A stretch of 64,000 bases of DNA. It comes from Lachnospiraceae bacterium (GTDB lineage Bacteria > Bacillota > Clostridia > Lachnospirales > Lachnospiraceae). The stretch covers positions 1 through 64,000 of the forward strand of contig JAFYYN010000056.1 in NCBI GenBank assembly GCA_017557525.1. The letters run 5' to 3'. Shown piece after piece: positions 51,104 through 59,989 of this stretch. The translations under genes were made by a program, and so were the position numbers. The notes beneath the pieces are model-generated. The model was not told the DNA's origin. It was given only the letters and a program-made list of their open reading frames with translations, and searched no databases. The stretch's first letter is position 1, and each line of letters starts with the position of its first letter.

Positions 51104-53017
51104 TTACCGAATATTACCCATTTTCATTCTGGCCTTATCTTCATACATCAGAGCGTCAGCTCTGTGCACTACTGACATGATATCGGGATCTTTGCCCGGC
51201 TCATAAACTGCCATACCGGATGCCAGGGAAACAATGGCTGCGGGAGAATACTTTTCCCGGGCTGCTTTCCTGTTTTCCATCTCCTGTTTCATGGCCGCCA
51301 ATAACTCTTCGCGATGTTTATAATCATTATTGCATATAATGCACAGGAACTCATCCCCACCAATTCTGAATACCGGGCTATGCTTAAATGTATCGCATAT
51401 AAGCTTGCATGAATTTCTTATATATGCGTCTCCGGCCTCATGGCCATATTTATCGTTTATAACCTTCAGGTCATTTATATCAAAATAAGCTATAGCGTAT
51501 TCAGTGGTCTCACCGTCAGCCACCTGCTTTTGGAACTGCCTGATATATTTGTCATAAGCCGTCCTGTTCTTTACATGAGTCAGTGAATCCTGCTCCATAA
51601 GGTCGGCAAGTTTCTTGTTCAGTGTATTCAGCTGGAAGTTCTTTATATAAGGGAAGAAGGCCCTGTCAAGCCTGGTCTGATAATTTGCAAACTCACCGTC
51701 CCTGATATCCCTTGCTGAAGTACCTAAAACCACATAGCCGCACATAAGATCTTCGTAATGAAGGATACCTATAAGATAAATGCTGTTTGCTCCCTCTCCT
51801 GTGTTATCCGGAATGATATCAATACGGTCCACTTTTTTGCTTGTAACCGGGACCTTATCTTTCTTGCCACATACCACCAGATATTCCTTGTCAAGTGAGA
51901 ACCTCGGAAGCATTGATTCTTCTCTCTCGCCTATCTTTTCAAGTACAGGATCGAACATGATGTAGAAGGTATTACCTTCAGAACCGGAACTCTTATACAT
52001 AAGATCCTGAACATTTTTATTAACTGCTTCGAAGGTCTGCCCCTGGAATATTGCTCTTTCAAGTACAAAAAGCCTTCCTTCTTTATTTGATGCAAACCTG
52101 CTCATCAGCTGCTGGCGCCTGATGTATATTTTTCTATCCTTTGCAGCTCTCCTGCTATAGCCACAGCCGCAGCTTTCCCCGACTACAAACTTGCAAGGGA
52201 CAAACACCTCAGTATCAGCCTTGCTGCCCTTAAATATGTTATCAAGCGTTTCCACCGTCTTCTTGCCAATGGTGATATATTCCTGATCAACACTCGAAAT
52301 TGCAGGATAATATATCTTACTTGAATCAAGATGATCAAACCCCGTAACCTTGATACTGGTAGGATCTATATGATAATATGATTCCATCAGCTGACTTACG
52401 CCAACTGCCAGCTGATCGTTGGCACACAAAAATGCATCCGGGAAATCAGCAGGGGATTTATAGGTCTGGCGGATATAATCATTCGCATACCTTGCTTCCC
52501 ACTCGGTATAGAAAACATCAGCAGGCCCGAATTTAAGTTTATGCTGCTTCATCGAGTCCTTTAAAGCCTTAAGCCTGATGTTGGAGTCATCATTCTCGCG
52601 TGAACCGGCCATAAATACGAACTTTTTACAGCCATGCTTCTCGATCATATGATCCACAAGCTCTTTCATACCAACATAGTTATCCGCACCGATGAAATAA
52701 TGCCCGGGATGCTCCAGACCTATGCTTACAACAGGAATGCCTGCTTCGTCAGCCTTTTTCTGAATATTCTCAATTACATCACGGAAATTGAGACCGGGTC
52801 CAAAAATTATAAGAGCGTCAAACGACTTAAGGTCAGGAAGGTCATAAACGAGAGATTCAGCTTTTCGGTTAAGCTCATTATAACCATAGGATGCATAGCT
52901 CAAAAAGACAAAGAAATCCATTGTCTCGGGCTTTGCGTTTTTTTCCAGGCCCATCATGAAATTTGACAGATTTTCACAATTCCAGCCGTTAGCGAAAACC
53001 GCTATTCTTTTCTTCAC
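51104..53017 (-). CDS. Diguanylate cyclase with cytoplasmic LacI-type sugar-binding sensor
   Basis: 637 residues without signal peptide, membrane helix or helix-turn-helix. Residues ~1-300 form a LacI/periplasmic-binding-protein fold (RIAVFANGWNCENLSNFMMG, VTGFDHLDSSKIYYPAISSV, ending in the Cys motif VVGESCGCGYSRRA). A ~170-residue middle domain follows, then GGDEF (QDSLTHVKNRTAYDKY, RIGGDEFLCII at ~553). The A-site is intact; no RxxD inhibitory site precedes it. It should make cyclic di-GMP in response to a cytoplasmic ligand, perhaps a sugar. GTG start at 53017 with AAGG 6 bases upstream; a GTG at 53026 is the alternative. Promoter at 53057-53085. Confidence 0.88.
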   Translation of the reverse strand: MKKRIAVFANGWNCENLSNFMMGLEKNAKPETMDFFVFLSYASYGYNELNRKAESLVYDLPDLKSFDALIIFGPGLNFRDVIENIQKKADEAGIPVVSIGLEHPGHYFIGADNYVGMKELVDHMIEKHGCKKFVFMAGSRENDDSNIRLKALKDSMKQHKLKFGPADVFYTEWEARYANDYIRQTYKSPADFPDAFLCANDQLAVGVSQLMESYYHIDPTSIKVTGFDHLDSSKIYYPAISSVDQEYITIGKKTVETLDNIFKGSKADTEVFVPCKFVVGESCGCGYSRRAAKDRKIYIRRQQLMSRFASNKEGRLFVLERAIFQGQTFEAVNKNVQDLMYKSSGSEGNTFYIMFDPVLEKIGEREESMLPRFSLDKEYLVVCGKKDKVPVTSKKVDRIDIIPDNTGEGANSIYLIGILHYEDLMCGYVVLGTSARDIRDGEFANYQTRLDRAFFPYIKNFQLNTLNKKLADLMEQDSLTHVKNRTAYDKYIRQFQKQVADGETTEYAIAYFDINDLKVINDKYGHEAGDAYIRNSCKLICDTFKHSPVFRIGGDEFLCIICNNDYKHREELLAAMKQEMENRKAAREKYSPAAIVSLASGMAVYEPGKDPDIMSVVHRADALMYEDKARMKMGNIR

Positions 53018-53056
53018 TCTCTGCACCTTCCTTCCGTGTTGGTTACATACAGATTT

Positions 53057-53085
53057 ATTCTACTACTTTTCTGCTTTTTTTTCAA
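53057..53085 (-). promoter_or_regulatory. Promoter of the diguanylate cyclase-hisS operon
   Basis: -35 TTGAAA (53080-53085), 17-base spacer, -10 TAGAAT (53057-53062), 40 bases before the GTG start. Confidence 0.75.
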
Positions 53086-53181
53086 GTGTGAATTTATGTC
53101 ACTAATGTAAAAATCTTGCTTGATTTACCTTGATCTGCAAGTATTTTAGCAAGATATTATTCATGAAAGCATTTTATTCTC

Positions 53182-53210
53182 TTGACAAAACCCCGGAATA
53201 ATTGTATGAT
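53182..53210 (+). promoter_or_regulatory. Consensus promoter of a plus-strand small RNA
   Basis: -35 TTGACA (53182-53187), 17-base spacer, -10 TATGAT (53205-53210). No protein gene lies downstream on this strand before a strong terminator 110 bases later. Confidence 0.85.
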
Positions 53211-53216
53211 GTAAAT

Positions 53217-53351
53217 TTGTAAGTCTCTGCTTCGGAGGACCCGCATACAGAATCCGGGACAGGGGCCAAAGTCGGGCAATCCTGCCGGCGTCCTTTCCGG
53301 TTTGGCTTTGTCTGACAAAAGAGGGATGTCCTTTCGGGCATCCCTCTTTTT
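53217..53351 (+). ncRNA. Candidate small structured RNA
   Basis: About 135 bases between a consensus promoter and a strong terminator. Predicted pieces: CTCTGCTTCGGAG hairpin; CCCG...CGGG hairpin near 53240-53259; a closed three-way element GCCAAA...TTTGGC (about 53268-53305) enclosing GGCA-ATCC-TGCC and CCGG-CGTCCTTT-CCGG; then the terminator. No open reading frame with a ribosome-binding site fits. It does not match 6S, SRP, tmRNA, RNase P or any riboswitch I know. It lies between the divergent cyclase promoter and the 3' end of the K+ channel gene. Confidence 0.7.
53321..53351 (+). terminator. Terminator of the small RNA
   Basis: GAGGGATGTCC-TTTC-GGGCATCCCTC type hairpin (53321-53346) with TTTTT. 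The A-run upstream (ACAAAAG) may let it also act on the converging K+ channel transcript. Confidence 0.93.
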
Positions 53352-53352
53352 A

Positions 53353-54342
53353 TTATCTTGTTTTAGGCTTTGCGGCATTATTCTCACCTGAGGTACGCCT
53401 TGTAACCCTGCCGGACTTAAGAACCACTATGTCATTCTTCTGCAATACCAGGTTATCCGTCGGGAAAAGGCTCAATTCCCCTCGCAGTACCAGTAATATC
53501 TCAATATCCTGCTTGTCGGATACATCCGAAACTCTCTTCCCCAGGAACTCATGATCGCTAGTTATTACTATTTCTCCGATATTCGCTACATCTTTTAAAG
53601 CTGACGTTGAAACAGACCTGATCCGGAACTGCTCAACGAAGCCGGCGCTAATAATACCGGTAGGGATAGCCACCACGCCAACTCCAAGGAAGGCTATGAG
53701 TATTCCCATGATCTTTCCGATGACTGTGATCGGATAGATGTCACCGTAGCCCACAGTAAGCAACGCCGATACACTCCACCACATGCCCGAAAAGGCATTT
53801 GTGAAGTTTTCAGGCTGGGCATTATGCTCTACAGAGTACATTCCGAGAGAGGCTGCTAACATAATAACAACTATTATAACCAGTGATGACCCTATCTGCT
53901 TCCATTTCTCCTTAAGTACCAGTGTGATCACGTTAAACGAATCATACTGGGTATTGATCCTGAACAGATGGAATATCCTGAAAATCCTAAGTATCCTGAA
54001 TGCGATAAAGCCCGACAGGAACAGGAAAGGCAGGATAGTTAAGAGGTCCACTATACCATCAAACGAGATCAGGAAGTGAAACCTTGCCTTGACAGGCGTT
54101 TCATTCGGATAAAGATAGTCGGCTGTTACGATCCTCAGTACATACTCAATGCAGAAAAACGCAACGGTAACTATCTCTATCACCTTAAACACCCCGAAAA
54201 ACTCTGACAGGTCATCAAAGGTTTCCATAAACGTAACTACAATATTCAGCATAATGACACAGGTAAGCAGAATATCAAAGCCCCGGCTTACCCAGTCATC
54301 CTTGTTTCCGATCTGGATTATATTGAAGATTCGTTTTCTCAT
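53353..54342 (-). CDS. Voltage-gated-type potassium channel
   Basis: 329 residues. Six hydrophobic segments; S4 has the voltage-sensor pattern RILRIFRIFHLFR with a basic residue about every third position. The pore has the selectivity filter TVGYGDIYP between S5 and S6 (GIISAGF follows). The C-terminal ~90 residues form a small cytoplasmic TrkA-C-like domain (DIEILLVLRGELSLFPTDN, LQKNDIVVLKSGRV). It should conduct K+ in the cell membrane. AGGAG sits 2 bases from the ATG. It is a single gene; its 3' end converges on the small-RNA terminator. Confidence 0.93.
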   Translation of the reverse strand: MRKRIFNIIQIGNKDDWVSRGFDILLTCVIMLNIVVTFMETFDDLSEFFGVFKVIEIVTVAFFCIEYVLRIVTADYLYPNETPVKARFHFLISFDGIVDLLTILPFLFLSGFIAFRILRIFRIFHLFRINTQYDSFNVITLVLKEKWKQIGSSLVIIVVIMLAASLGMYSVEHNAQPENFTNAFSGMWWSVSALLTVGYGDIYPITVIGKIMGILIAFLGVGVVAIPTGIISAGFVEQFRIRSVSTSALKDVANIGEIVITSDHEFLGKRVSDVSDKQDIEILLVLRGELSLFPTDNLVLQKNDIVVLKSGRVTRRTSGENNAAKPKTR

Positions 54343-54398
54343 AGCTCCTATAATGCTGCAGGCATAACCACTTGAGCCGCCTGCATTTCAAACTGTAA

Positions 54399-54430
54399 GC
54401 GCCGTAACCTTTTTAAGTCTGTTACGGCGC
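54399..54430. repeat. Perfect 10-bp hairpin between abfA and the K+ channel gene
   Basis: GCGCCGTAAC (54399-54408) and GTTACGGCGC (54421-54430) with a 12-base loop. No T-run follows on the minus strand. A second palindrome GCAGGC/GCCTGC lies at about 54357-54384. They may end or process the abfA transcript. Confidence 0.65.
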
Positions 54431-54463
54431 GCCTTAGGAAAATCAAATAATTTATTTTAGATA

Positions 54464-55957
54464 TCAGAATGTCAGATGCAGTACAGAGCATGCAGGAATA
54501 TTAAAGGAAATACCGTCAGCCTCAAGCTTTGCATCGAACTTCTCAGTCTTAACTGTCTCGGGAGCATCAAAGGTATTGTATGCATCCATCTTGTTTGTAA
54601 GGATCTCGCCTGTTACAGCCTCTGCTTGTCTTTCTGCAAGCACGATCTTGACATCATATGCATCCTTGCAGGAAAGGTTACAGATAGTAGCATGTATCTT
54701 ACCATCCTTATCAACCGATACGGACTCTGTAAGGTTAGGAACCTTATCCTTCTCGGAACCGATCTCCTCTGACTCAATATAGCTGTCAAGAAGCTCGCCG
54801 TCCTGATGATACTTGTACATATTGAAAACATGGTAAGTAGGAGTCTTAACCATCTTCTCGCCCTCAGTAAGGATAACTGACTGAAGAACGTTAACAAGCT
54901 GTGCGATATTGGCCATCTTAACCCTGTCACAGTGCTTGTTGAAGATATTGAGGTTGATACCTGCAACCAGAGCGTCCCTCATGGTATTCTGCTGATATAA
55001 GAATCCGGGATTGGTACCTTCCTCTACATCATACCATGTACCCCACTCATCAACGATAAGTCCAACCTTATGCTCCTTGTCATACTTATCCATGATGGCA
55101 GTATGATGGTTAATAAGTTCCTCCATAAACATGGTCTTCTTTAAGGTGTTGTACCAGTCTTCCTCCGTGAACTTGGTAGCACTTCCCTTATGTGTCCAGT
55201 CATTGGGAACAGTATAATAATGCAGTGAAAGTCCTTCCATAAAGCCATGAACAAACTCCGGAGCATTCTTAAAGCAGGTCTTCATTACAACATCTGTCCA
55301 CTCATAATCACCTGCGTTAGCACCGCAGCAGATCTTATAGATCCTGTTTTCAGGATTGTAATTTCTGATGTATGTCTGATACCTTCTGTAAAGGTTTCCG
55401 TAATAATCAGGATTCATGTTTCCGCCGCAGCCCCAGTTCTCATTGCCTACGCCGAAATAATCAACCTTGTATGCTTCCTCATGGCCATTCTTCTTTCTCA
55501 TGTCAGCCATAGGGGAAACGCCTTCAAAGGTCATGTATTCAACCCACTCACTCATTTCCTGTACGGTGCCACTGCCGACATTACCGTTAATATAGGTCTT
55601 GCAGCCTAGCTGCTTTGTGAGCTCCATAAACTCATCGGTACCGAAGCTGTTATCCTCCAAAACTCCACCCCAATGGGTATTGATCATTTTCTTTCTGCCC
55701 TCTTTGGGACCAATGCCGTCCTTCCAGTGATACTCGTCAGCGAAGCAGCCGCCGGGCCAGCGAAGTACCGGGATCTTCATTTCCTTTAACGCCTCAACAA
55801 CGTCCTTTCTCATTCCGTTGACATTGGGAATGTCGGACTTTTCGCCTACATAAAGGCCCTCATAGATACAGCGTCCGAGATGCTCCGAGAAATGTCCCTG
55901 AAGCTCGGGATTGATGTGTTCCTTTTTGTTTTGGGGGTTGATAAACAGTTTAAACAT
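54464..55957 (-). CDS. abfA: Intracellular alpha-L-arabinofuranosidase, GH51
   Basis: Releases arabinose from arabino- and arabinoxylo-oligosaccharides in the cytoplasm (no signal peptide). 497 residues with the TIM-barrel start [38 protein letters not shown], acid/base Glu in [12 protein letters not shown] (near residue 176) and nucleophile Glu in [11 protein letters not shown] (near 300), then the C-terminal beta-sandwich. AGGAGG precedes the ATG. It is a stand-alone gene without transporter neighbours; fits a plant-polysaccharide-using gut or rumen bacterium. Confidence 0.96.
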   Translation of the reverse strand: MFKLFINPQNKKEHINPELQGHFSEHLGRCIYEGLYVGEKSDIPNVNGMRKDVVEALKEMKIPVLRWPGGCFADEYHWKDGIGPKEGRKKMINTHWGGVLEDNSFGTDEFMELTKQLGCKTYINGNVGSGTVQEMSEWVEYMTFEGVSPMADMRKKNGHEEAYKVDYFGVGNENWGCGGNMNPDYYGNLYRRYQTYIRNYNPENRIYKICCGANAGDYEWTDVVMKTCFKNAPEFVHGFMEGLSLHYYTVPNDWTHKGSATKFTEEDWYNTLKKTMFMEELINHHTAIMDKYDKEHKVGLIVDEWGTWYDVEEGTNPGFLYQQNTMRDALVAGINLNIFNKHCDRVKMANIAQLVNVLQSVILTEGEKMVKTPTYHVFNMYKYHQDGELLDSYIESEEIGSEKDKVPNLTESVSVDKDGKIHATICNLSCKDAYDVKIVLAERQAEAVTGEILTNKMDAYNTFDAPETVKTEKFDAKLEADGISFNIPACSVLHLTF

Positions 55958-56001
55958 ACTTGCCTCCTGATCATTTATTTTTTCTTATTGTAAAATTTTC
56001 T

Positions 56002-58038
56002 TTAGTATGAACGGTTATATTTGTTTTTATGCTTATGTTTTTCGACTCTTTTCTCGTCTTCATCTTCTTTCAATGACTCATCCTCACGCTTCCTGTTCAT
56101 GAAATAGATAAAATTATCAATTGCATTAAGTATGTCTGCGAAATCACTCCTGGGAGCTGCCTCAATATACTTCATGAGTATGGCATTTTCCTCTTCGCCC
56201 TTATATCTGCCGTAAAAGATATCAAAGAGATTATGCCCGCGCATATAGATCTTAATGGTTTCCATGTTGCGTTTAAGATCTTCCTTGGATCTGACCACAA
56301 GCCCCGTCACTTCCTTCATACGCCTAGCGCATGGAAGCTTAAACAGGTAGGATTTAAACTTTGAAAGAAGGATATTGTAAAATTCCTCCTCATTATTGAG
56401 CACGCCGATCTTTACCATTACCTTAGGATTTAAGAAATAATTCTCAAAGGAATAATATTTCAGGATCAGCACGTTCTTTCTTGTGATCCTCGGGATATTT
56501 GTCGGGTCCTCGCGAGCCCTGTCACTGTAGTAGGAACAGAGCTGCTTAGCAAGTGTCTCAGGCTTTTTACCATCGCTGTCCCTAATCATTAAGAACTGAT
56601 CCTTAAGGTACAGCTGGTTGATATACTTGAGATTTGCATAGGTCTTGATATTCGTACAGCTGTTTGTAGTTATGATTGAGATCCTCTGGAGAGTACCGTC
56701 ATCATTGTAAACCTCTGAATAGTACTTCTTAAGCAGCAGCGGCAGCCTGTTGTAATCCTGCTTGCCCTCTACGATGAAGACGAAATTTACATTCATCACA
56801 TCGCCTGCGGAATACCCAAGATCGTCAAGTATCCTGTTAATATCAGAATTTTCCGAAATGGTCGTGTTATAGTCCTTATCGAGGACTACCTGGTTGATCT
56901 GCGAAGACTTAAAGTTAAAGATCATATTCGGCGAATGCGTCGAGAATATAACCTGATTTTTCTTTGAAAGCCTGTAAAGTATCTCACTCGCAGTTTTCTG
57001 CAGCTGTGGATGAAGGTATATCTCAGGATCCTCGATCATAATGATACTCGAGATATTGCTGTTTTCATCCACATAAGCCTCAAGCAGAGACAGTATGTAA
57101 ATACTCTTGGCGCCGGCACTCAGGGTTTCCACCGAATCCGCACCGTAATGGTCCCTGTTGGTAACCAAAGTATCCATGATAAACAGGTCCCTTGTGTTCA
57201 GCTTTACCGTAAACTCTATATCCTGCTGCCTGCCGCTGTTACGGATATAATAGGTGTTCAGGCGGCTAACGAACTCATCCATGTTAAGCTGCATCAGCTT
57301 ATACTCTAAAAGCTTTGTGGTTTCAAGTATCGAAAGCTGGTCCGGTACTTTCTTCAAGATATCGTTTATGCACCTGAAACAGTTGGTACATGGCCTTGAC
57401 TCGTCATACATGCAGACAGTATCCCTTACGCGTTTCAGAGCTGATTTCGTCTGCACCATGAAGATGCTGTCCTGGATTTCCTTTACATTTCTTGTTACAT
57501 CAAAGAAATATACCTTAGGGAAGATTTTCTTTAAATTGGGATTATTTTTGTTTACTCCGTCCGAAAACCTGATATTCATCGAGGTATCAACGACATATGA
57601 GAAGGAAAGCAGACCTCCGAAATCACTTGCATCCTGCTCGGCCTCAGAGGGGAACATTTCCTCTATAGCCTCTGCCGGGTCTTCAGGGTCATATGCGTCA
57701 GGCATTTTGCCGCCCCTCACAAATGTAGGCAGGAGCTCGCAGAACTCCTTGTACCACATGTCAAAATTCTTATACTTGCTTATCTTTCCCTTTGAATGCA
57801 GCTCAACTATGTCCGCATTGGTTATCTCGAGATTGATCGCTATCTCGATATTCCTGTTGGGATCATTAAAGTCCGTCTGCTTTACCTCATACTGTCCGGC
57901 TACAGCAAGTATCGCCTTAAGTATGGTTGTTTTACCGGTACTGTTTTTACCGACTATGATAAAAGCACTTTCGATACTGTCTATGTTAAGTTCTTTTATC
58001 GTCTTGAAATTTCTGATCAAAAGAGAACTAATCTTCAT
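56002..58038 (-). CDS. OLD-family ATPase-TOPRIM nuclease with a four-Cys insert
   Basis: 678 residues. ABC-type ATPase: Walker A GKNSTGKTTIL (30-40), signature LSAGAKS (306-312), Walker B IIMIEDPEIYLHP (332-344), His in FSTHSP (365-370). C-terminal TOPRIM: VFIVEGKQDYNRLP (420-433) and LMIRDSDG (483-490). OLD nucleases often act in phage defence (GajA and retron partners are examples); no UvrD-like or reverse-transcriptase partner is here. Cys209, 217, 220 and 223 (CTNCFRC) make a metal-site-like cluster in the ATPase arm. Start 58038 (MKISSLLIRN) lies 11 bases inside the end of the LRR gene, so the two are translationally coupled. Confidence 0.88.
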   Translation of the reverse strand: MKISSLLIRNFKTIKELNIDSIESAFIIVGKNSTGKTTILKAILAVAGQYEVKQTDFNDPNRNIEIAINLEITNADIVELHSKGKISKYKNFDMWYKEFCELLPTFVRGGKMPDAYDPEDPAEAIEEMFPSEAEQDASDFGGLLSFSYVVDTSMNIRFSDGVNKNNPNLKKIFPKVYFFDVTRNVKEIQDSIFMVQTKSALKRVRDTVCMYDESRPCTNCFRCINDILKKVPDQLSILETTKLLEYKLMQLNMDEFVSRLNTYYIRNSGRQQDIEFTVKLNTRDLFIMDTLVTNRDHYGADSVETLSAGAKSIYILSLLEAYVDENSNISSIIMIEDPEIYLHPQLQKTASEILYRLSKKNQVIFSTHSPNMIFNFKSSQINQVVLDKDYNTTISENSDINRILDDLGYSAGDVMNVNFVFIVEGKQDYNRLPLLLKKYYSEVYNDDGTLQRISIITTNSCTNIKTYANLKYINQLYLKDQFLMIRDSDGKKPETLAKQLCSYYSDRAREDPTNIPRITRKNVLILKYYSFENYFLNPKVMVKIGVLNNEEEFYNILLSKFKSYLFKLPCARRMKEVTGLVVRSKEDLKRNMETIKIYMRGHNLFDIFYGRYKGEEENAILMKYIEAAPRSDFADILNAIDNFIYFMNRKREDESLKEDEDEKRVEKHKHKNKYNRSY

Positions 58039-59023
58039 ACTGTCCTTCTCCCTGTGACAACTGTACAAACTTCAGTCCTTCAATTCCGTAAAATACATTC
58101 TCCCCAAGCTCTTTGAGACCGCCGATGAGCTTTAATTCTTTTAACGAAGTGCAGTTTATGAAAGCTCCTTCGCCAACTGTTTCCAGGCTATCCGGAAGCT
58201 CCAGCGAGGTAATCTTTGTATTGGCCTCAAATGCTCTCTCCGCTACTTTTACAGTCCCTTCGCTTATCTTAAGTTGCCCCGAAGCAGCTGCCCCACACAC
58301 AAGCTCCGTGCGGTCTTTTGTATAAATGATGTTTTCATCAGCGAGGAAATATTTATTCTTGTCAGATATCGTAATCTTGGTTAAGGCATTGCAGCCTGCA
58401 AAAGCACCGGTACCAAAGTTTTTCAGCTTTTTCCCTATGGTAACGCTCTTTAAGGCGTTGCACTCAGCAAATGCCGCATCCCCAAGAGTGACCGTTGCAT
58501 TCGGAATGGCAATGCTTGTCACGGCAGTACCCGCAAAGGCTCCGCTGCCTATAACGGAAAGCACTCCCTTTTTGTTGATCGATACTGTTTTGAGCCCCGT
58601 ACACATAAAGAATGCTGCGTCATCTATACGCTCGCACTTCTTAGGTATCGAAACCTTTTTTATATTTTCTGAAAACGAGAATGCACCCTCGCCTATGTAG
58701 GTGATATTTGCCCCAAGATTTATCGTTTTTAAACTACTCCCCTGGAAAGCGTATTCATCTATGCCCGTAACAGGAATATAAGCTTCTCCGTAATATATGG
58801 TGTCCGGTACTGTCAGTTTAGTCAGTGACTCCGACTCACTTCCTGCCACCGAGGCGGTCTTGTTCTCCTCATCTATGATGAATTTTAGGCCGTCATAAAT
58901 AAAGAGCTGTCCGTCTTCGTTATCCGCCTTTATATGATGCTTTTCAGCCAAAACAACCAAGAAGCTTAAAACAAAAAGCATACATAAAAAACGATATACT
59001 ATACGGTTTTTACTGCTTTTCAT
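58028..59023 (-). CDS. Secreted leucine-rich-repeat (BspA-type) protein
   Basis: 331 residues with a signal peptide-like N-terminus (IVYRFLCMLFVLSFLVVLAE). From ~60 on there are eight or nine LRR_5 units of BspA/TpLRR type with the pattern AFxxCxxLxxxxI (AFQGSSLKTINL, AFAECNALKSVTI, AFAGCNALTKITI, AFINCTSLKELKL). Such proteins are usually surface adhesins or binding proteins. No anchor motif is visible. Its stop codon overlaps the OLD-family gene start by 11 bases, an unexpected pairing of an exported protein with a cytoplasmic nuclease. Promoter at 59047-59075. Confidence 0.88.
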   Translation of the reverse strand: MKSSKNRIVYRFLCMLFVLSFLVVLAEKHHIKADNEDGQLFIYDGLKFIIDEENKTASVAGSESESLTKLTVPDTIYYGEAYIPVTGIDEYAFQGSSLKTINLGANITYIGEGAFSFSENIKKVSIPKKCERIDDAAFFMCTGLKTVSINKKGVLSVIGSGAFAGTAVTSIAIPNATVTLGDAAFAECNALKSVTIGKKLKNFGTGAFAGCNALTKITISDKNKYFLADENIIYTKDRTELVCGAAASGQLKISEGTVKVAERAFEANTKITSLELPDSLETVGEGAFINCTSLKELKLIGGLKELGENVFYGIEGLKFVQLSQGEGQYED

Positions 59024-59046
59024 ACTCTATCTCCTTTTCTTAACAC

Positions 59047-59075
59047 AGTATAGCATATAAATTTCAATGTGGCAA
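59047..59075 (-). promoter_or_regulatory. Promoter of the LRR-OLD operon
   Basis: -35 TTGCCA (59070-59075), 17-base spacer, extended -10 TGCTATACT (-10 at 59047-59052), 24 bases before the LRR gene start. Confidence 0.8.
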
Positions 59076-59100
59076 GCAAAAAGTAAAAGGTTTTACTAAA

Positions 59101-59475
59101 CTACATTTTAAATGATTTTCCGTCAATTAACGACTGAAGTCTGTCGTACTGCTCATACATATGCTGGACTTCATTTTCAAGCAGATAATAGTGCCTGATA
59201 TATGGCACAAGAAGCACCAGTACTGCGAATGTAAGAAGCACCGTACCTATGCCTGGAAAAAGCATGCACATAAGAAGCGCCAGAAATTCCAGTACCGCAA
59301 ACAGCACTGTAACTATCAGGTGGATGAGCCTTTCATGCGCAAAGAAAGCAATCTGCGTCAGATGCTCTTTCTCGATTTTCTCAAGGTCAGCACCATCTGT
59401 GCTTCCCTGCCCTGCTTCGAGCTTTGCCAAAAGCTCTTCCATGTATTTTATATAAGCAAGGATCCTCTTTCTCAT
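59101..59475 (-). CDS. Small membrane protein of unknown function
   Basis: 124 residues from MRKRILAYIKYMEELL. An N-terminal amphipathic coiled coil (~5-45, Glu/Lys-rich) precedes a double hydrophobic segment (LIHLIVTVLFAVLEFLALLM and GIGTVLLTFAVLVLLVPYI), then a short charged tail (YEQYDRLQSLIDGKSFKM). Two membrane helices in a hairpin are likely, with both ends inside. The ATG at 59475 has AAAGG 7 bases upstream; an ATG at 59508 lacks a site. It stands alone between the tRNA-Gln promoter and the LRR promoter. Confidence 0.75.
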   Translation of the reverse strand: MRKRILAYIKYMEELLAKLEAGQGSTDGADLEKIEKEHLTQIAFFAHERLIHLIVTVLFAVLEFLALLMCMLFPGIGTVLLTFAVLVLLVPYIRHYYLLENEVQHMYEQYDRLQSLIDGKSFKM

Positions 59476-59632
59476 ACCTATGCCTTTCTTCGTAAATCGT
59501 CCGCTCATTGAACCAGTCAGTTGAGTCGTGAAATTGATTTAATTGTAAGTAATATTTTGCCAATATTCTGAATTTATGTGTTGTTTTATCTAATATTCGG
59601 ATATTAAAGCAAATTTTACCATAAAAAAAGAC

Positions 59633-59661
59633 TTGCAAATTCAAAAACTATGTATTATAAT
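59633..59661 (+). promoter_or_regulatory. Promoter of tRNA-Gln
   Basis: -35 TTGCAA (59633-59638), 17-base spacer, -10 TATAAT (59656-59661), 18 bases before the mature tRNA 5' end. Confidence 0.85.
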
Positions 59662-59679
59662 CACATCTGTTGATGTTTT

Positions 59680-59751
59680 AGGGATATCGCCAAACGGTAA
59701 GGCAACGGACTCTGACTCCGTCATCTGTAGGTTCGAATCCTGCTATCCCTG
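59680..59751 (+). tRNA. tRNA-Gln (anticodon CTG)
   Basis: 72 bases. Acceptor AGGGATA pairs with TATCCCT; anticodon arm ACGGA-CTCTGAC-TCCGT gives CTG, which reads CAG; T-arm GTAGG-TTCGAAT-CCTGC; D-arm GCC-AAACGGTAA-GGC. G73 fits glutamine tRNAs. CCA is not encoded. It is the first plus-strand gene and marks the left boundary of the mobile element. Confidence 0.96.
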
Positions 59752-59761
59752 TTCTTGACGG

Positions 59762-59793
59762 AAGGCTTCAGTTATAGACTGGAGCCTTTTCTT
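59762..59793 (+). terminator. Terminator of tRNA-Gln
   Basis: AAGGCTTCAGT (59762-59772) pairs with ACTGGAGCCTT (59778-59788), followed by TTCTTT. It lies 11 bases after the tRNA. If the element inserts in the tRNA, this terminator belongs to the element side. Confidence 0.85.
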
Positions 59794-59989
59794 TATGCCC
59801 AAAATGCCTATTTTACTGGTGTTTTCGAGTTTTGAAGGCTTCTTATTATATAAAATTACTGAAAAAATCTGCAACTCCTCAGTATTCAGTTCTAGTACTA
59901 ATCAGTAAAAACTTCCTAAAAAAATCGGCTTTTTACGGCTCTAATTGTACCTATATTATACCTAAACCGATAAACTGTTCCATTAAATA

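Noticed and set aside
53157..53387. 76-codon minus-strand reading frame across the small-RNA region
   Set aside because: It runs antisense through the promoter, stems and terminator of the predicted RNA, has no ribosome-binding site and its composition is not protein-like.
56002..58038. Gabija (GajA) or a retron/PARIS-type defence system
   Set aside because: Only the OLD-family protein is present; no UvrD-like helicase, reverse transcriptase or second effector lies beside it, and the neighbour is a secreted LRR protein.
57254..58057. 267-codon plus-strand frame opposite the OLD-family gene
   Set aside because: Shadow of the real gene on the other strand; the minus-strand frame has intact ATPase and TOPRIM motifs, this one has no motif and no start signal.
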